Assembly: GCA_018398575.1 (NCBI GenBank)
Contig: JAGTXZ010000003.1
Coordinates: 2,294,001 to 2,358,000 of the forward strand
Length of the DNA stretch: 64,000 nucleotides
Direction of reading: 5' to 3'
From: Ampelomyces quisqualis
Lineage: Eukaryota > Ascomycota > Dothideomycetes > Pleosporales > Phaeosphaeriaceae
In this document: piece by piece, positions 32,804 through 45,142 of the stretch
How positions within the stretch are numbered: the first letter of the stretch is position 1
Layout of the letters: the number at the start of each line of letters is the position of its first letter
Translations under genes and position numbers: made by a program
The notes under the pieces: generated by a model
Database searches by the model: none
Told to the model about the DNA's origin: nothing
The model's input: only the letters and a program-made list of their open reading frames with translations

Positions 32804-33769
32804 CTAACCAAGAACCCTGGGGCCATTCGACTTGCCCTTCTTCTGGACGCCACGGGGGACGAAGGCGACAGGGTTGGGCGCGACCGGAGCGGCAGCGACA
32901 GTATTCGGTCGATTATTCTGATTTTTGTTGTTTTTCTTGTTGTTCTTGCCATTATTTTGGTGCTTGTCGTCCTTCTTCACGACAGCCTTCACTTCGGAGG
33001 TGGCGCGCTTGATCGTGACGGGGTGGCTACCGATGTATTTGTTATTCATCTCCTTGAAAGCGCGGAAATAATCGTCGGTATCTGAGAAGCTCACGAAGCC
33101 GTAGCTCTTACTTTTCGTCGACTTTTTGTCGCGGACAACGCGGGCTTTGACGAGAGAGGGGTACTTGGAGAAGGCCTTGTGAAGCGATTCGTCCGTCACC
33201 TCACCTGCAAGGTTGCCAATGAAGAGCCTCGGATGCATAGGATCCCACTCCAGCAAGGTAGCGTCTTCCCAGGTCTTCCCCCCTCCCTCACGGACAACGG
33301 TCTTGCGCTTGCCACCTGCTGTCAATGCAGGCTCAGCATCCGGAATCGCCACGGTCTCAACGCGCGCACCAACGTTCGCATTGTTACCCTTTTTGGCATT
33401 CGCGTCGTCTTTGTTGTATGCACTGTTCCACTCTGCGATGCGAGCTTCTTCTTCAGGATCGAAAGAGCCACCACCGAAACCACGACCCATGGGTGGAGCT
33501 ACGGGATACGAGGCCGATGGCACGGCAGCAGCATATGAGTTGTCGTAATAAGAATTGCTGGTCGGATATGCGGTAGCTTGGTATGGAGTGCTCACTGAGG
33601 CTTGCGAGTACCCAGCCGATGGTCCAGGTTGTGGAGGGGCCTGAGCCGCGACTGAACGCGGGGTGAAGCCGGCGTACGTACCCGGGCCTCTAGCATTGCT
33701 GGACGTCGAAGGCGGTGCCGAGTACGTCGAAGGTGGAGGGCGAGCTGGAAGTGAGTGGTGCGGCTGCAT
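32804..33769 (-). CDS. RNA-binding protein with one RRM, RBM42-like
   Basis: An intronless frame of 321 residues from the ATG at 33769. The N-terminal 100 residues are Pro/Ser/Tyr/Ala-rich and disordered. A conserved linker, GGKTWEDATLLEWDP, leads straight into the RRM, with RNP2 LFIGNL (about 182-187) and RNP1 SYGFVSF (about 222-228), followed by the characteristic YIGSHPVTIKRAT. The linker plus RRM combination is diagnostic of the RBM42 family (human RBM42; similar plant and fungal proteins), linked to pre-mRNA splicing. The tail is Asn/Lys-rich and ends in a basic segment. It is divergent from the 6-phosphogluconate dehydrogenase gene. Confidence 0.88.
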   Translation of the reverse strand: MQPHHSLPARPPPSTYSAPPSTSSNARGPGTYAGFTPRSVAAQAPPQPGPSAGYSQASVSTPYQATAYPTSNSYYDNSYAAAVPSASYPVAPPMGRGFGGGSFDPEEEARIAEWNSAYNKDDANAKKGNNANVGARVETVAIPDAEPALTAGGKRKTVVREGGGKTWEDATLLEWDPMHPRLFIGNLAGEVTDESLHKAFSKYPSLVKARVVRDKKSTKSKSYGFVSFSDTDDYFRAFKEMNNKYIGSHPVTIKRATSEVKAVVKKDDKHQNNGKNNKKNNKNQNNRPNTVAAAPVAPNPVAFVPRGVQKKGKSNGPRVLG

Positions 33770-35009
33770 GTTTGCAAGTCGAGACGGGGTTTGCACGTCA
33801 GTTTAGGATAATCTCAATGAGGTGATGACTTAACCAGAAGCTGATGTATCCGCGCTCCGGCTGTCGTGAATTGTCAAGTCTCGCGGTGTCGCACCAAGGT
33901 TCTCGTTACGGCGGGCTCGTGGGTTGAGGGTGTATGGCGCATGCAGAGGACAAGCAAAGACGGTGGCGGGAGTGAGGCGCAGTCTTTCAAAGTCGCTAGT
34001 GTCACGGAGGGACCAAGGGTGTAGCCTAGTGCCCAGTGCCCACAGGGGAATGTTTGCCGGCAGCTCGTTCGTCGACAACGTGACGAGGCCGTGGCCGTGG
34101 CCGTCGGGCTGACAAGCGGGTTACAAGATGCTGAGTGGGCGCTAGTCTGCTGACAAAAGTCTCGGCCAATGCGTGCGCAGAACGTGTCGCGGGAGCGGCG
34201 TTCGAATGAAGACAGCGTGTGGGATGAGCGGGCCGATGGAACTGGTGGATGAGTGGGAGCGTTAATTATTGAGTGGTTTCACCGGGGTGCCTGTGCGCCT
34301 TAGCGTGAGATGGGCACGTGACCCGGCACGTTCGGCAACTGCTATCACGAAGTGGGACAGGTTTGCATCATGATGCTTGCGCTACGGTGGAAAAGATCTT
34401 GTAGCAGTCAAGGGGCTGTTCAAGAATTAGGGAACTCGGAAGCATCTGTTTTGCTTGGACTGCGCGAGGCCAGACAATGCGGTCTTCGAGGGCATAGTGG
34501 CCACCGCGCGCGTCCCCGGAGGTGTCCTTGTAGGGAAGAGCTTGGAGAGAAAGAAACAAAGCCTGGTTCATGATTCCGCAGGCCGGAAGTCCTCAGCCAA
34601 CTCGCAGCTGTGGTTGTGAAATGCAAATTTGAAAGTTGATTGAACTTCGCGGAGCGCAATCGCAACGGCAAACAATTACGCGGTAAAATTGACAACAGAC
34701 ACACACACTCGTTTTGGTTGCCGCCGCGGCCGAAGCTTGGTGTCCTCTGTTACCAACTCATGTGGATACTTGGAATAACTGTAGGGATGCGTGGTCCCGT
34801 TGAGCAGCGTCCATGGCTTACGGAGTACCGGTAGTGCCCCTCATTTTTGTCCGGGCGTCACTACTTAGCTGTTTTGCATCCCACCATTTCCCCTTCTCTT
34901 CCCCACGCCTCCTCACAGCTTCAATTTACTCAGATAGTTGCGCGCCAGCCGCTGCAACCTTTTCGACATCGCATATACCTCCAGCAATTCTCAACACTCT
35001 ACCGCAGAT
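33770..35009. other. Divergent intergenic region with TACGGAGTA motif
   Basis: About 1.2 kb between the RBM42-like gene and gnd, containing both promoters. A TACGGAGTA motif lies at 34819-34827, about 180 bp before the gnd start codon. No gene is supported. Confidence 0.5.
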
Positions 35010-37057
35010 ATGACGGAGCCAGTTGGCAAGTCCGCCAGCCTAGCAAAGTAACAGACACATACTAATACATTCACAGGTGATTTCGGCCTTATCGGTCTGG
35101 CCGTGAGTTTTCGCTCGGAGAAGAGCAAAGCTTGGACGCGATGAATGCTCACATCTGAACTCTAGGTCATGGGTCAGAATCTGATTCTCAATGCGTAAGC
35201 CATGCCTCGATCCCAAAGGCTTCCATAAGCAGTACTGACAGTGCATAGTGCGGACCATGGATTCACGGTGCGCACATTTACTTTGCTAGCTTTCCGAGCT
35301 TGATTACTAACGCGATCGCAGGTCGTTGCCTTCAACCGAACGTAAGGAAGCGCAGCTGCGACAGTAGCAGGCCCATATTGACAAACAGACAGCGTTGCCA
35401 AGGTGGACCGATTCTTGAACGATGGTACGACTCGCCACATGGCTTTCTGAGCTGTCTCAGCTGACATGTCACAGAGGCCAAGGGCAAGTCCATTGTCGGC
35501 GCCCACTCCATCAAGGAATTCGTTTCGAAGCTCAAGAAGCCCCGCCGCATGATGATGCTTGTCATGGCCGGCAAGCCTGTCGACGACTTCATCGAGCTGC
35601 TTCTCACCGAGGGCGGCGCCGAGGAGGGCGATATCATCATCGACGGCGGCAACTCCCACTACCCCGACACAAACCGCCGTACAAAGTACCTCGCCCAGAA
35701 GGGCATCCGATTCGTCGGAACCGGTGTGTCTGGAGGAGAGGAGGGTGCTCGTTACGGCCCCAGCATCATGCCTGGTGGTAACGAGGAGGCATGGCCATAC
35801 ATCAAGGTGGGACACCCGTTGAAAAGTGGGGGACAATTCTAACAGAATTCTAGGACGTCCTCCAGTCCATCTCCGCAAAGTCCGACGGCGAGGCCTGCTG
35901 CCAATGGGTTGGTGACGAGGGTGCTGGACACTACGTCAAGATGGTTCACAACGGTATCGAGTACGGTGACATGCAGCTGATTTGCGAGGTGAGAGTTGGA
36001 ACTCTTCCTTTGGACTTGCGGGAACTGACCACTTGAAGGCCTACGATATCATGAAGCGTGGTCTTGGCATGTCCAACAAGGAGATGGGCGACGTCTTCAC
36101 CGAGTGGAACAAGGGCGTACTCGACTCTTTCCTGATCGAGATTACCCGCGACATCATGTACAAGAACGATGACGACGGCGTCGCAATTGTCGAGAAGATC
36201 ATGGACTCGGCCGGTCAGAAGGGAACCGGAAAGTGGACCGCTATCAACGCTCTGGATCTCGGCATGCCTGTTACCCTGATCGGCGAGGCTGTCTTCGCTC
36301 GTTGCCTGAGTTCGCTCAAGTCTGAGCGCGGCCGTGCCGCCGGTCTTCTCGACGGTCCAAGCCCGAGCTTCTCTGGTGACCGCAAGGCCTTTATTGAGAA
36401 CCTCGAGCAGGCTCTGTACGCGTCTAAGATTATTTCTTACGCCCAGGGTTTCATGCTGATCCAGAACGCAAGTATTTGGCGCAACTCTAGTCGAATTCGC
36501 ACTAACCGTTCAATAGGCCGCAAAGGAATACAACTGGAAGCTGAACAAGCCAGAGATCGCCCTCATGTGGCGCGGTGGCTGCATTATTCGATCCGTTTTC
36601 CTGAAGGACATCACCAAGGCGTACCGCGCCAACCCCGACCTCGAGAACCTGCTTTTCGATGACTTCTTCAACAAGGCCATCCACAAGGCGCAAGCAGGAT
36701 GGAGAGAGTGCGTTGCAATCGACGAATGATAAGAAGCTGTACTAACTTGCCCACTAGCGTTGTCTCGAAGGGTGCCCTCTGGGGTATTCCCACTCCCGCA
36801 TTCAGCACCGCGCTCAGCTTCTACGATGGATACCGTGCGAAGGACTTGCCCGCCAACTTGCTGCAAGCGCAGCGTGACTACTTCGGCGCGCACACGTTCA
36901 GGATCAAGCCAGAATGTGCCAACGAGCAGTACAAGGATGGCCAGGACATCCACGTCAACTGGACCGGAAGGGGCGGCAATATTTCTGCTTCAGTAAGTTT
37001 GCAAGTGCGATCGGAAAGACGTATCGCTAACTCGTCTTGTAGACATACAACGCATAA
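35010..37057 (+). CDS. gnd1: 6-phosphogluconate dehydrogenase, decarboxylating
   Basis: Twelve exons give 492 residues: 35010-35025, 35077-35102, 35166-35194, 35249-35267, 35322-35341, 35393-35424, 35475-35806, 35854-35988, 36039-36467, 36517-36707, 36758-36992, 37043-37057. The NADP-binding fold begins DFGLIGLAVMGQNLILN. Substrate and catalytic motifs follow: VMAGKPVDDFIE, DGGNSHYPDT, GTGVSGGEEGARYGPSIMPGG, and HYVKMVHNGIEYGDMQLICEAYD with the catalytic Lys. MWRGGCIIRSVFL and NWTGRGGNISAS complete the C-terminal domain. The enzyme makes ribulose 5-phosphate, NADPH and CO2 in the cytosolic oxidative pentose phosphate pathway. The first six exons are only 16-32 bases. Introns 1 and 9 start with GC, the only choice keeping the family's conserved sequence in frame. 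Confidence 0.95.
35026..35076 (+). other. GC-AG intron 1 of gnd1
   Basis: The donor reads GTTG/GCAAGT and the acceptor CACAG/GTGAT, with an ACTAAT branch site. Splicing here joins MTEPV-G to DFGLIGLA. Every GT donor nearby breaks the frame. Confidence 0.85.
36468..36516 (+). other. GC-AG intron 9 of gnd1
   Basis: The donor reads AAC/GCAAGT and the acceptor CAATAG/GCC, with a CTAAC branch site. It joins the invariant IQN to AAKEYNW. The only nearby GT (at 36472) would shift the frame. Confidence 0.88.
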
Positions 37058-37794
37058 ACGAAGAGATATCCGCCGCTTGGTCGTACAGTGCGCCACACTA
37101 CATGAAGTTTGTGCATGAAGCAGTGCCATGTGTGGAGAAGGACACAGCTTGAACCTAGAATGTCAAACGAATGACCAAAGTGCAACACGTTGAGACTGAG
37201 ACAAGTGCATGTTTGATAGCTGAACTGCGGACGTGAAGTGATGATGTTAGGACTCGCTCGCTAACCCTGGATAAGCTTACGGAGTAGTCTCTTCTGGACC
37301 CTTTTCATGCGAAGCAGATGCACACCATATGCGTCAAGGTGTCTTGATTGCTGTCTCGATGCTCACTCACAATCTGTTTACTTTGTCGTTGATGTCTATG
37401 AATGAGTGCTGTCTTTGCGACTAGACGTCTGGCAACCGCTTAGTCTGACCGGTGATGGCGCACCCGAAGCAGCGGCAAGCACCCGCAACCCAGGCTTGGC
37501 GTTACGGTCCAAGACTGCAGCCACCCACATCCATCCCGAGCTTTAGGAGCTCCCGCTGCGACGCGCCTCCGAAGTTGTTATCCCGGTTGCGTGCACCTTG
37601 CAGCTTCCTTGTTCCAGTCGCTCCTTTGCATTGCCCTTTTGCAGCTTGCATGACTATCTGGCGTTGGGTGCGGAGTACTCGGTGACCTTGGGGTTTGTTC
37701 CGGAACGGGGTGGAAATCCGCACAGCCACGACGCCCACCGAGCCGACTACAAGAGCTAGGAAAGGAGCTGCACGAGCTCTACAGGACGTGGCTC
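37058..37794. other. Intergenic region with two motif copies
   Basis: About 740 bp between gnd1 and the LSM12-like gene. It holds TACGGAGTA at 37278-37286 and a partial copy (GCGGAGTACTC) at 37670-37680. No gene is supported. Confidence 0.5.
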
Positions 37795-38651
37795 ATGGCA
37801 GACAAGCGCAACAGCGTCGCGGGGAAGGTTGCGACACCCAATTTGAAAGTTGGTGGTGGTTCGAACAAGGATGTCGTGGATGCGGACTCCAACCTGTTCA
37901 AGGCCGTCGGATCGCGGTACGTTCTTTGCCGCGGCGTCTGCCAGCAGCTGCCATGGCATGGCAGAAACAATGCACAGTGCACAGGCTGACACTGCGCAGC
38001 GTCAAGATCACATGCGCCCCGAACAACAACGTGCTCGAAGGCACTCTCTTCACGGCTTGCAACCTTACCAATGCGATAGCTATCAACACCGCCCCTCCTC
38101 CACCGAACCCCTCTGCGCCGCTCGCCAGTCAGCCGGGCGACTACCACATCATCCCGTTCGCGCACATCTTGTCATTCGAAATCGTCGGCTCGGGCGAGCG
38201 AGCAGCCGAGTCCGCTCCAGGGTTCGACGGCGCCATGCCAAGTATATCCAGGGTCGATCTTGCTGCTCTGCAGGCACGAGAGGAGCAAACCATCCGCGAG
38301 ATGAAGAAGAAGGATGCGCAGAAGGGTAAAGGTGTGAGCAAAGAGGCACAGGAGCTGTTCGACGCCATTTCAAGGACGTAAGTATACATCACAGGGACAC
38401 AATCTAGATGTAATAACACAAGACTTAGTCTGCCAACGCGCTGGGCCAACACCTCAATCGTCGTCAACGACGCAGTCCTCATCCAGCCCCCGTACACGCT
38501 CGACCGCATCAAAGCTCCGGCCGACAAAGTCCAGAGCGAGGCACACGTCCGCAAGGTCGTGGAGCACTACTACCAGCGAAAGAAGGGCGGAAGTGGAGGA
38601 GCAGCTCGCGCGCCCGTCGCTATGCCGATCGCGCCGCGGAAAGGGGGCTAG
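37795..38651 (+). CDS. LSM12-like protein
   Basis: Three exons (37795-37916, 38000-38377, 38429-38651) give 240 residues. After a disordered start, an Sm-like segment reads VKITCAPNNNVLEGTLFTAC ... YHIIPFAHILSFEI. A Lys/Glu helix follows, with a linker ending SKEAQELFDAISRTLPTRW, then the anticodon-binding-like AD domain containing SIVVNDAVLIQPPYTLD and VRKVVEHYYQRKK. This two-domain order is that of the LSM12 family, which associates with Pbp1/ataxin-2 in stress-granule and circadian translation control. The role here is by family only. The tail is Gly/Arg/Lys-rich. The frame closes across both introns. Confidence 0.88.
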
Positions 38652-40425
38652 AAGAACCCTGATCCCAAGCGGGCAAGAATCGCAGTATGCAGAAGCTCGT
38701 CTGTGGACATGTGTGAAGAAAGTAGCGCGCTCTTTCGAGTTGCGTGAATCAATGTGACATCCGAGTGTGCTATGTAAGGCGCTATTGAGCGGACGGCGAA
38801 AGAAGTTGAGCGCGGGTGGATTGTAACGATTGAAGTGCAAAACAGTGTATACTTTGCACGTGGCGGTGCATGACGTCGGCAGCGAAATTGCTCAGACCCA
38901 AGACGCTGAGAAATACAAACATTGAAATGCTTCATAACCTGAACGGTGTGCTTGCGATACCCAACCTTGTCACCACATCCGCATTGTCCATGCCAGACAC
39001 CTTGTGAAAATCAATACAGAGGTCTGCGCCGCAGTCACGGAAAGTGGGAAGGAGCACCCGGCCTTCATGCTAACCCACCTGCAAGACCTACAGTTCCTCT
39101 TCACCAACAACACCTCGTCACACTCTTCAACACCCGTGTTTGAACACTAGCTTGCTCCCCAAGGACTTGATGGCATCTCCTTATCAACCGGAAAATAGAA
39201 CACCGCGACATCGGCGTACTTTTCCATCGGACGAATGCAGCAGACAAAGGCAGAAGGCGGACGCTGCGTTGTGGACTCGGCATCGTTAGCAGCTTTGTCT
39301 TATCGTGTCACCCGTCATTCGTGACATTACGCAGATCGACAAATATAGTTACGGCTGGCAACAAGCGAAAATCTTACCCACCGTATTCTGCTATCGTAGG
39401 TGCGCCCGGCTCATCGTACTCGCGCGACGGGACGGGCAAGCAAGCCACACAAAACGCTAGACTAGGTAACTATTGTCTTGGGGAGGAAGTGACAGACACT
39501 GTGCACTCGCCTGAAAAGCACTCTCACGACGCTCGTACCGCAGTAGACACAGACTTGGTCAATCAGTGAAAAAGATCTGAACCCAGGAACGTGCCCTGGA
39601 GACCCAGCCTTGGATCCAAAGTCTCCAACCCAACCATCCCGCTCGTTCGAATGTACAGCTTCGTTCCGGCAAGAAAACTTTCCGTCACATGATATCCAAC
39701 AACTCCCAAAACAACAGTAACCCTGACCACCTTGGAAAGCACGGCATGTATGCGACCGGCACTACCGGGGCCTGTTCCTTACACTCCCAAGCAGGCTGAT
39801 GTAGTACACAATGTGTCCGAAGAAGAAAAATAAAATGCTGAGACTACGCGTCTCGACTCTTTGTCGGAATACATTTTTTTCCCCCATCCTCAAATGCGCG
39901 GCAACACGGTACAAGAAATACAGGCAAATCGCGCACAAAGAGGTCGAGTAAGTTTGTGGGGGGGAGGGGGAAGTTATCTATATCCGAGTGTAAAACAACC
40001 CCCCACCTGCTTCCTCAACCATTTCCTCTTCCTTACGTGCACGCACTCGGGACGACGAGGAGAATCCTGTGTGTGTGTGATTCGAAAGAAAGAGTGATAG
40101 GGGAGAATTTTTTACACGTACGATGTGATGTGGGAGAAAGCGAAGATGGAGCGCAAGAACCTGGCGTCAAGGCAGGGAGGGGTCTGCGTTTAGTATTTTG
40201 CGAGGATGGGGATATTCAGTCAGGAGAGTGTTACGGGCGCGAGGCTGGGAGAGGGTGTCCCAAGGGGTGTTTGGGAGGGAGTGTGAAGAAAAGGGGAAAA
40301 CATTGTCCATGTTTATATCCAGTACGAGAATGGTTGGCTGTGTTTGAATGAGTGTATGGGGTATTCAAGATGGACATTCTACACAAATCTGGGCTCGACC
40401 AAGACCCCGGTCGATGGAATGCTGG
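38652..40425. other. Convergent intergenic region, no supported gene
   Basis: About 1.8 kb between the 3' ends of the LSM12-like and glucosyltransferase genes. Short frames only; a G-rich run lies near 39957-39970. Long 3' UTRs may occupy part of it. Confidence 0.5.
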
Positions 40426-43400
40426 CTACAATTCGTCTCTCTTTCGTTCCTCGTCTTTCTTCTTCTTGTCGCGAATCTGTTCTTCGGCTTGAACATCCAC
40501 GACAAGTTCCTCTTTTGCTTTCTCGCCCTTGACCCTTCTAGCCAATGCACCAACCTCTTCGTCATACACATTCCACTCTGGAATCTGTCTCCGCGCACGA
40601 TCAAGCTTTGGTTCCTTTGTCATGGGATTATTGCACAAATCAATCGTCTTGGCTTTTGCCAAGTCCTCATCACTGCACCACGTCTCGCACCACAGCCATT
40701 CCTGCGGGAGCGAGTGGATCGGGAGGTTGAATTGCATGTTGTTGGGCAGATCTTGGTCGAGGTTCGAAAGGGAGTTGGGGTCGGCGGAGAGCGAGTGGTA
40801 TTGTTGGCGCAGACGGTCGCCAGCAGCGAGTTGGCGGAATTTGACTAGGTCGACGACGTATAGTGCGGAGATGTGGTATGGTCGGCCGCGCAGGAAACTG
40901 GACCAGTAGCCTGTCTTCCAGAAGCGGAAGCCTTCCATTTCGGTGCGCGAATCGCCCATGGGAGTGAAGCCATAGGGGGCACCTTGCAAATCGTGTGTGA
41001 CGAGCTCGTACATGTCTGTGCGGACGATTTGGTCGGCGTCGACGAAGATGACTTTTTCGAGGTCGAGTGGGAAGAGAACGTCGAGGAAGAGGATCTTGTA
41101 GCCCCAGATTTCGCGCTGCTTTTCGGTCTGGCTGCGCAGCCAGTGCGGCCATTTGTAGGTCACAAGTTCGTACTCGAATCCGTATTCGGCGGCCATGTGC
41201 GGTAAGAAGGATTTGAAGGAGGGTGAGAGGAATTGCTCAATGAACCAGAACTTGACGGTGTGCTTGGTGTGCTTCATGACTGAAAGCATCATGATGTTGA
41301 GCATGCGTTCGTAGAGATGCCCAGATGCGACGGAGAAGATGTTGATGTCGGCTTGCGTACCCTTATTCGCTGACTTACTGCCAAGAAGCTCGGCGCCCTT
41401 GTCAAGGACCTTCTGAGAGTTGAAATTCAAGCCAAGCTTGCCGAGGAACTTGTTCACCTTCTCTGTGCCCTTTCCTACTAGCTCAGATGCGAGCGACTCC
41501 TCAGGCGTGAGGACATCTGCTGTTTCTTGGCCAGGTTTGCGAGATAAGCGTGGGAAAATTGTTGCACCCTGGAAGCTCATCAAAGCGATCTCGGTGGTCT
41601 CATCACCAGACTGTGGTGTCCAACCTTTTGGACCTGCACTGTCAAGGCTGAAGATCTCTTGTGACCGACCACTCTTGAGCTTGATGTTGTAGAACCCTGG
41701 GTTGGTCTTGAACTGGAAGTAGCCAAGATTGGCCATGATGATGGTATCGGCGTAGTGGGGGTCTTTCTCGGTTTCAAGGACGACCTCTGCGCCGCTAGGA
41801 GGCTGACCACCGTTGGTTGTATCGCGAGAATGACCTTCGATCAAGATACTTTCCAGGCCATAGATCGCATTGATATTGGTGTCCACAGGAAGAGTGCTGA
41901 GCTTGATGTTGTCCAGATCGTGGATAGACTTCTCGGGTGCAACAAGCCACGAGGGTGGGACGTCCATGCCCAGATTAAGCAAGGCTTCCTTGGGAATACC
42001 AGAGAATTGAGCTTCCAGGCTACCAACAGAACCATCCTCATTGAACGTCGGTCTCGCATCAAGCAGATACCTGTAGAAACGCTTCACTGGCAGCTCTTGA
42101 AGTGTTCGCTTAGGATTCAAGAAGAGTTTGAGGTGAACGCCTTCCATGTCGCTTAGTGTTCTCAGAATAGGCACCCACTTCTGTGCCAGCTCAGTAGCTG
42201 GATCAATGGAAGCCACGATTTGGAAGACAGCCTTCTCACGATCTCCTTTGATGATAGCAGTCTTTTCAGCAGTCCATTTGTTGAACGTGCTCACGCGCAG
42301 CGTCGAAGCAGACTCGAAGATGCCTTCGGGCACATCAGAAATGGTCGAGAGCGCAACAAGTGACTGAATCTTAGCAACATCGAAAGGCCCAGAGAGCTTT
42401 GAGGTCAAATCTAGCTCCGAAAGAGCCTGGCTGAGAGGCTGCATACGCTTCGAGATTTCGTAGCTGATTAATGACTCGATATCTTCCTTTGTGAAAATCT
42501 GCTCATCTGGAATGGGTCCAACACGACGTCCATTCACAACAATTGCATGCTGGCCTGGCTTCAGGTTGAAGGCTTCGAGAATGGGTTCTGCAGATTTCCA
42601 GAACATCGTGTTCTCCTCCAGAGGGGTGCGGAAATTTTGTTTCTCTGCCACGAGTGCCGAGAGGGCCTCGCTTGTCAGCTCGCGACCTGGACCAGTGCAA
42701 CGCTTCAAGAGATCTTCCGAAGCGCTCGACAGTTGGGAGTCAGCTTGCGCGTTATGTATCAGCACAAGTTCCACGTTCGGGTTCTCTTCACGGTAAGCGG
42801 CCAACGATTTCAGTAGGGTGAGTCCTGGCGTGGAGTCGATGTTTGCTAGGAGCGTGACATGGGCCCAATCACTCTTGCTTGCAGATTCTGCAGCCTTGAT
42901 ACGAGGCATCTTGCTAAACACGTTGCCATGAGATTCCTCAAAGTCGGCCATGTTGACAAGCGTGATGTTGTGCTCGTTATCAGGAACGATGAGGGAGTTG
43001 CGTCGTGTAGCAGCTTGGAACAAGAAGTACTGCGGCACCCAGCTCTCATCGTTGAAAACTCCTTCATACACGCCTTTCTGAATTTGACGAAGATCCATAC
43101 CGATTCGTTGACTGAGGCTGGAGAGCCATTCATCTGTTTGGGCGATAGGCACACCATTGACAAACACGGGCGGATTCGGAACATCTGCAGCGAGACGCTT
43201 GAGGTACTGCTTTGCGCCATCAACTCGGTCTTGCACTGCGACCGACTCCAGTACCTCCGCAAACTCGAGGGCCACTCGTTCGTTCCGCAGCTTTCCATCT
43301 TTGACCGTAGAAGCGAAGGCAGCTTTGTCAGGCACCGCGAGAGTTCTGCTCTTTAAGGACTAAAACTATGTCAGTTCAATTGTTCCAGTGTCTAGCGATA

Positions 43401-45142
43401 TACTTACAGCTTGGAGGTAGTTGATCATCCCAGAAAGACCGTAAGCATCTTGCAAATAGTAGATGACCTTTGCTTGCTGAACAGCACCATCAGTCTGAGT
43501 CTGAGGTACAAGACCCCATCGCACAGGAATTCCGCGCTTGACCAAGCTCATGATCGTGTCGACGACAGAAGTGACGTCATCCGTGGACGTGAAGTCGACA
43601 GGAATAATGGCGTTATGTATGTCACGGCGGACTGACGGCAATTGGCCTGGGAAAGTTCTTTGGAGCAGCTGGCGGGGCAGTCAGCAACGGTACCACAATG
43701 AGAAGTGGAGTTGTCTTACAGCTCGAAGCTCAGTCGGCCAACTCCCATATCTCGAGTCTTTCTCAATGTTATTCATGTAAACGATCACATTCCCTCCTTC
43801 GATCTCGTCCCGGAAGTCGTATCTCTGGGGTTCATCCTCAGTCTGAGTCGCGCTAATAGCCTCATGCGATAAGAGAGCCACAACATCCGGGGCAGAAAGG
43901 CCTTGGCTGCGAATGCCATTGATGAGGCTTCTCTCCCGTCGAAGATGTGCAAGCAAGGAGTAAGGGTTGACGTCCCGATTTGGAATTTGTACGCCGTTGA
44001 CCCAGATCATGTTGAATCCAGTGGGAAGGAGTAGCTCGCGATTGCTTTTATGTTCTTGGAGGAAACTCTCCGATGCATTGTAATTGGCAATAATCGAGGA
44101 GTATTTTGGAAAGTCCTGCACAAGCTTGAGGAGCGTGTCCATTGGCTGATGGCTCTTCATGATGAAGCTGGCAGCCTTGAGGCCAAGATCTGAGACCTCG
44201 TCCTTGGATAGGGGCTTGAGATCTGCAACCTCTTCATCCTCGTCCAGACCAGTGTTGAAGGGTTTCTGTCCGCTAGCTTCGCCTTCTCCCTTTTGCCTAT
44301 CATCGATGACAATGTAGTCCGTCCTTTTCAACTGAAGCTCAACACCATATCCATTCACAACAAGTGGTGTATGTGAAGCCTTTTGAGAAGGTTTGTGCCG
44401 AATGCGATACGAAGTCTTGCCCGTCTTCGCGGTTCCGCTCAACGTACTGTGCCATGCCTTGAATTGTGGTGCTGTGATATCGGCGTATAGGATGGCGGGT
44501 AAAGCTGAGCTGTTGCCAAATGTGCGGTCAAATGGCAATTCGTATGTGCTGTAAGCTCATTAGTTCCCTCCTTCAGTGATTTGTTCCTTATCGTACCGTT
44601 CACTTTCAATGCCACCCCAAGGTTCATCCAATTGTGGCGAGCAGTATTGCTTGCCATGGAACGACACCCATACCTCACATGCGTCTGTTTGTTCTGCAGC
44701 TAGCGAAGGTTCCACCGAGGTCTTGTAAAATTGATAGTGTGCTTCGATCCGCGGCGCTGCCGATCGAACTGAGAGCGCGAACTCGAATGAAGAAAGGGCC
44801 TCAGGTTCTGTAATGTGCCCATCATTGTGTAGTAGGTCTAAAAAGGCGTTGTATAGTTGTTGTTGGGTGGCATACTCTTCAAAGTAGCCTTGCGATACTC
44901 GGTCGAGGATGGGATAATATGCGGTTGCGTTTTCTTCTGCGGCGGTTTCTCTGGAGACGATCAGTTGCGATACTTCTGTAAGCAATCCGTGTGTAGTACA
45001 ATAGCTCTACTAGGTATGGCGCGGGGCTGAAAGAAGCTTGAAGGGCTACGTTGATGCTTGGACTGGCATGAGCGCCGATATGGTGGAGTGCACCGAGCGC
45101 AAACAGGCTGCGTGCACTCAGTATAGAGGTCGGAGTCCGCAT
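40426..45142 (-). CDS. UDP-glucose:glycoprotein glucosyltransferase (ER folding sensor)
   Basis: Five exons (45142-45000, 44950-44597, 44548-43720, 43668-43408, 43359-40426) give 1506 residues. An N-terminal signal peptide ends near SLFALGALHHIGAHA. The long N-terminal half carries thioredoxin-like folding-sensor repeats (for example YPILDRVSQGYFEEYATQQQ and NGVQIPNRDVNPYSLL). The C-terminal 300 residues are a GT24 domain: HLYERMLNIMMLSVMKHT, FWFIEQFLSPSFK, VDADQIVRTD (DxD at 1303-1305) and LDQDLPNNMQ. The protein ends in RDEL, an HDEL/KDEL variant for ER retrieval. The enzyme re-glucosylates misfolded glycoproteins in the ER lumen for another calnexin cycle; fungal relatives are S. pombe gpt1 and S. 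cerevisiae Kre5. An alternative acceptor in intron 1 was rejected because it breaks the conserved ETAAEENATAY segment. Confidence 0.95.

Noticed and set aside
35174..35878. Minus-strand frame of 234 codons antisense to gnd1
   Set aside because: It overlaps the conserved micro-exons and catalytic exons of 6-phosphogluconate dehydrogenase; no recognisable protein features.
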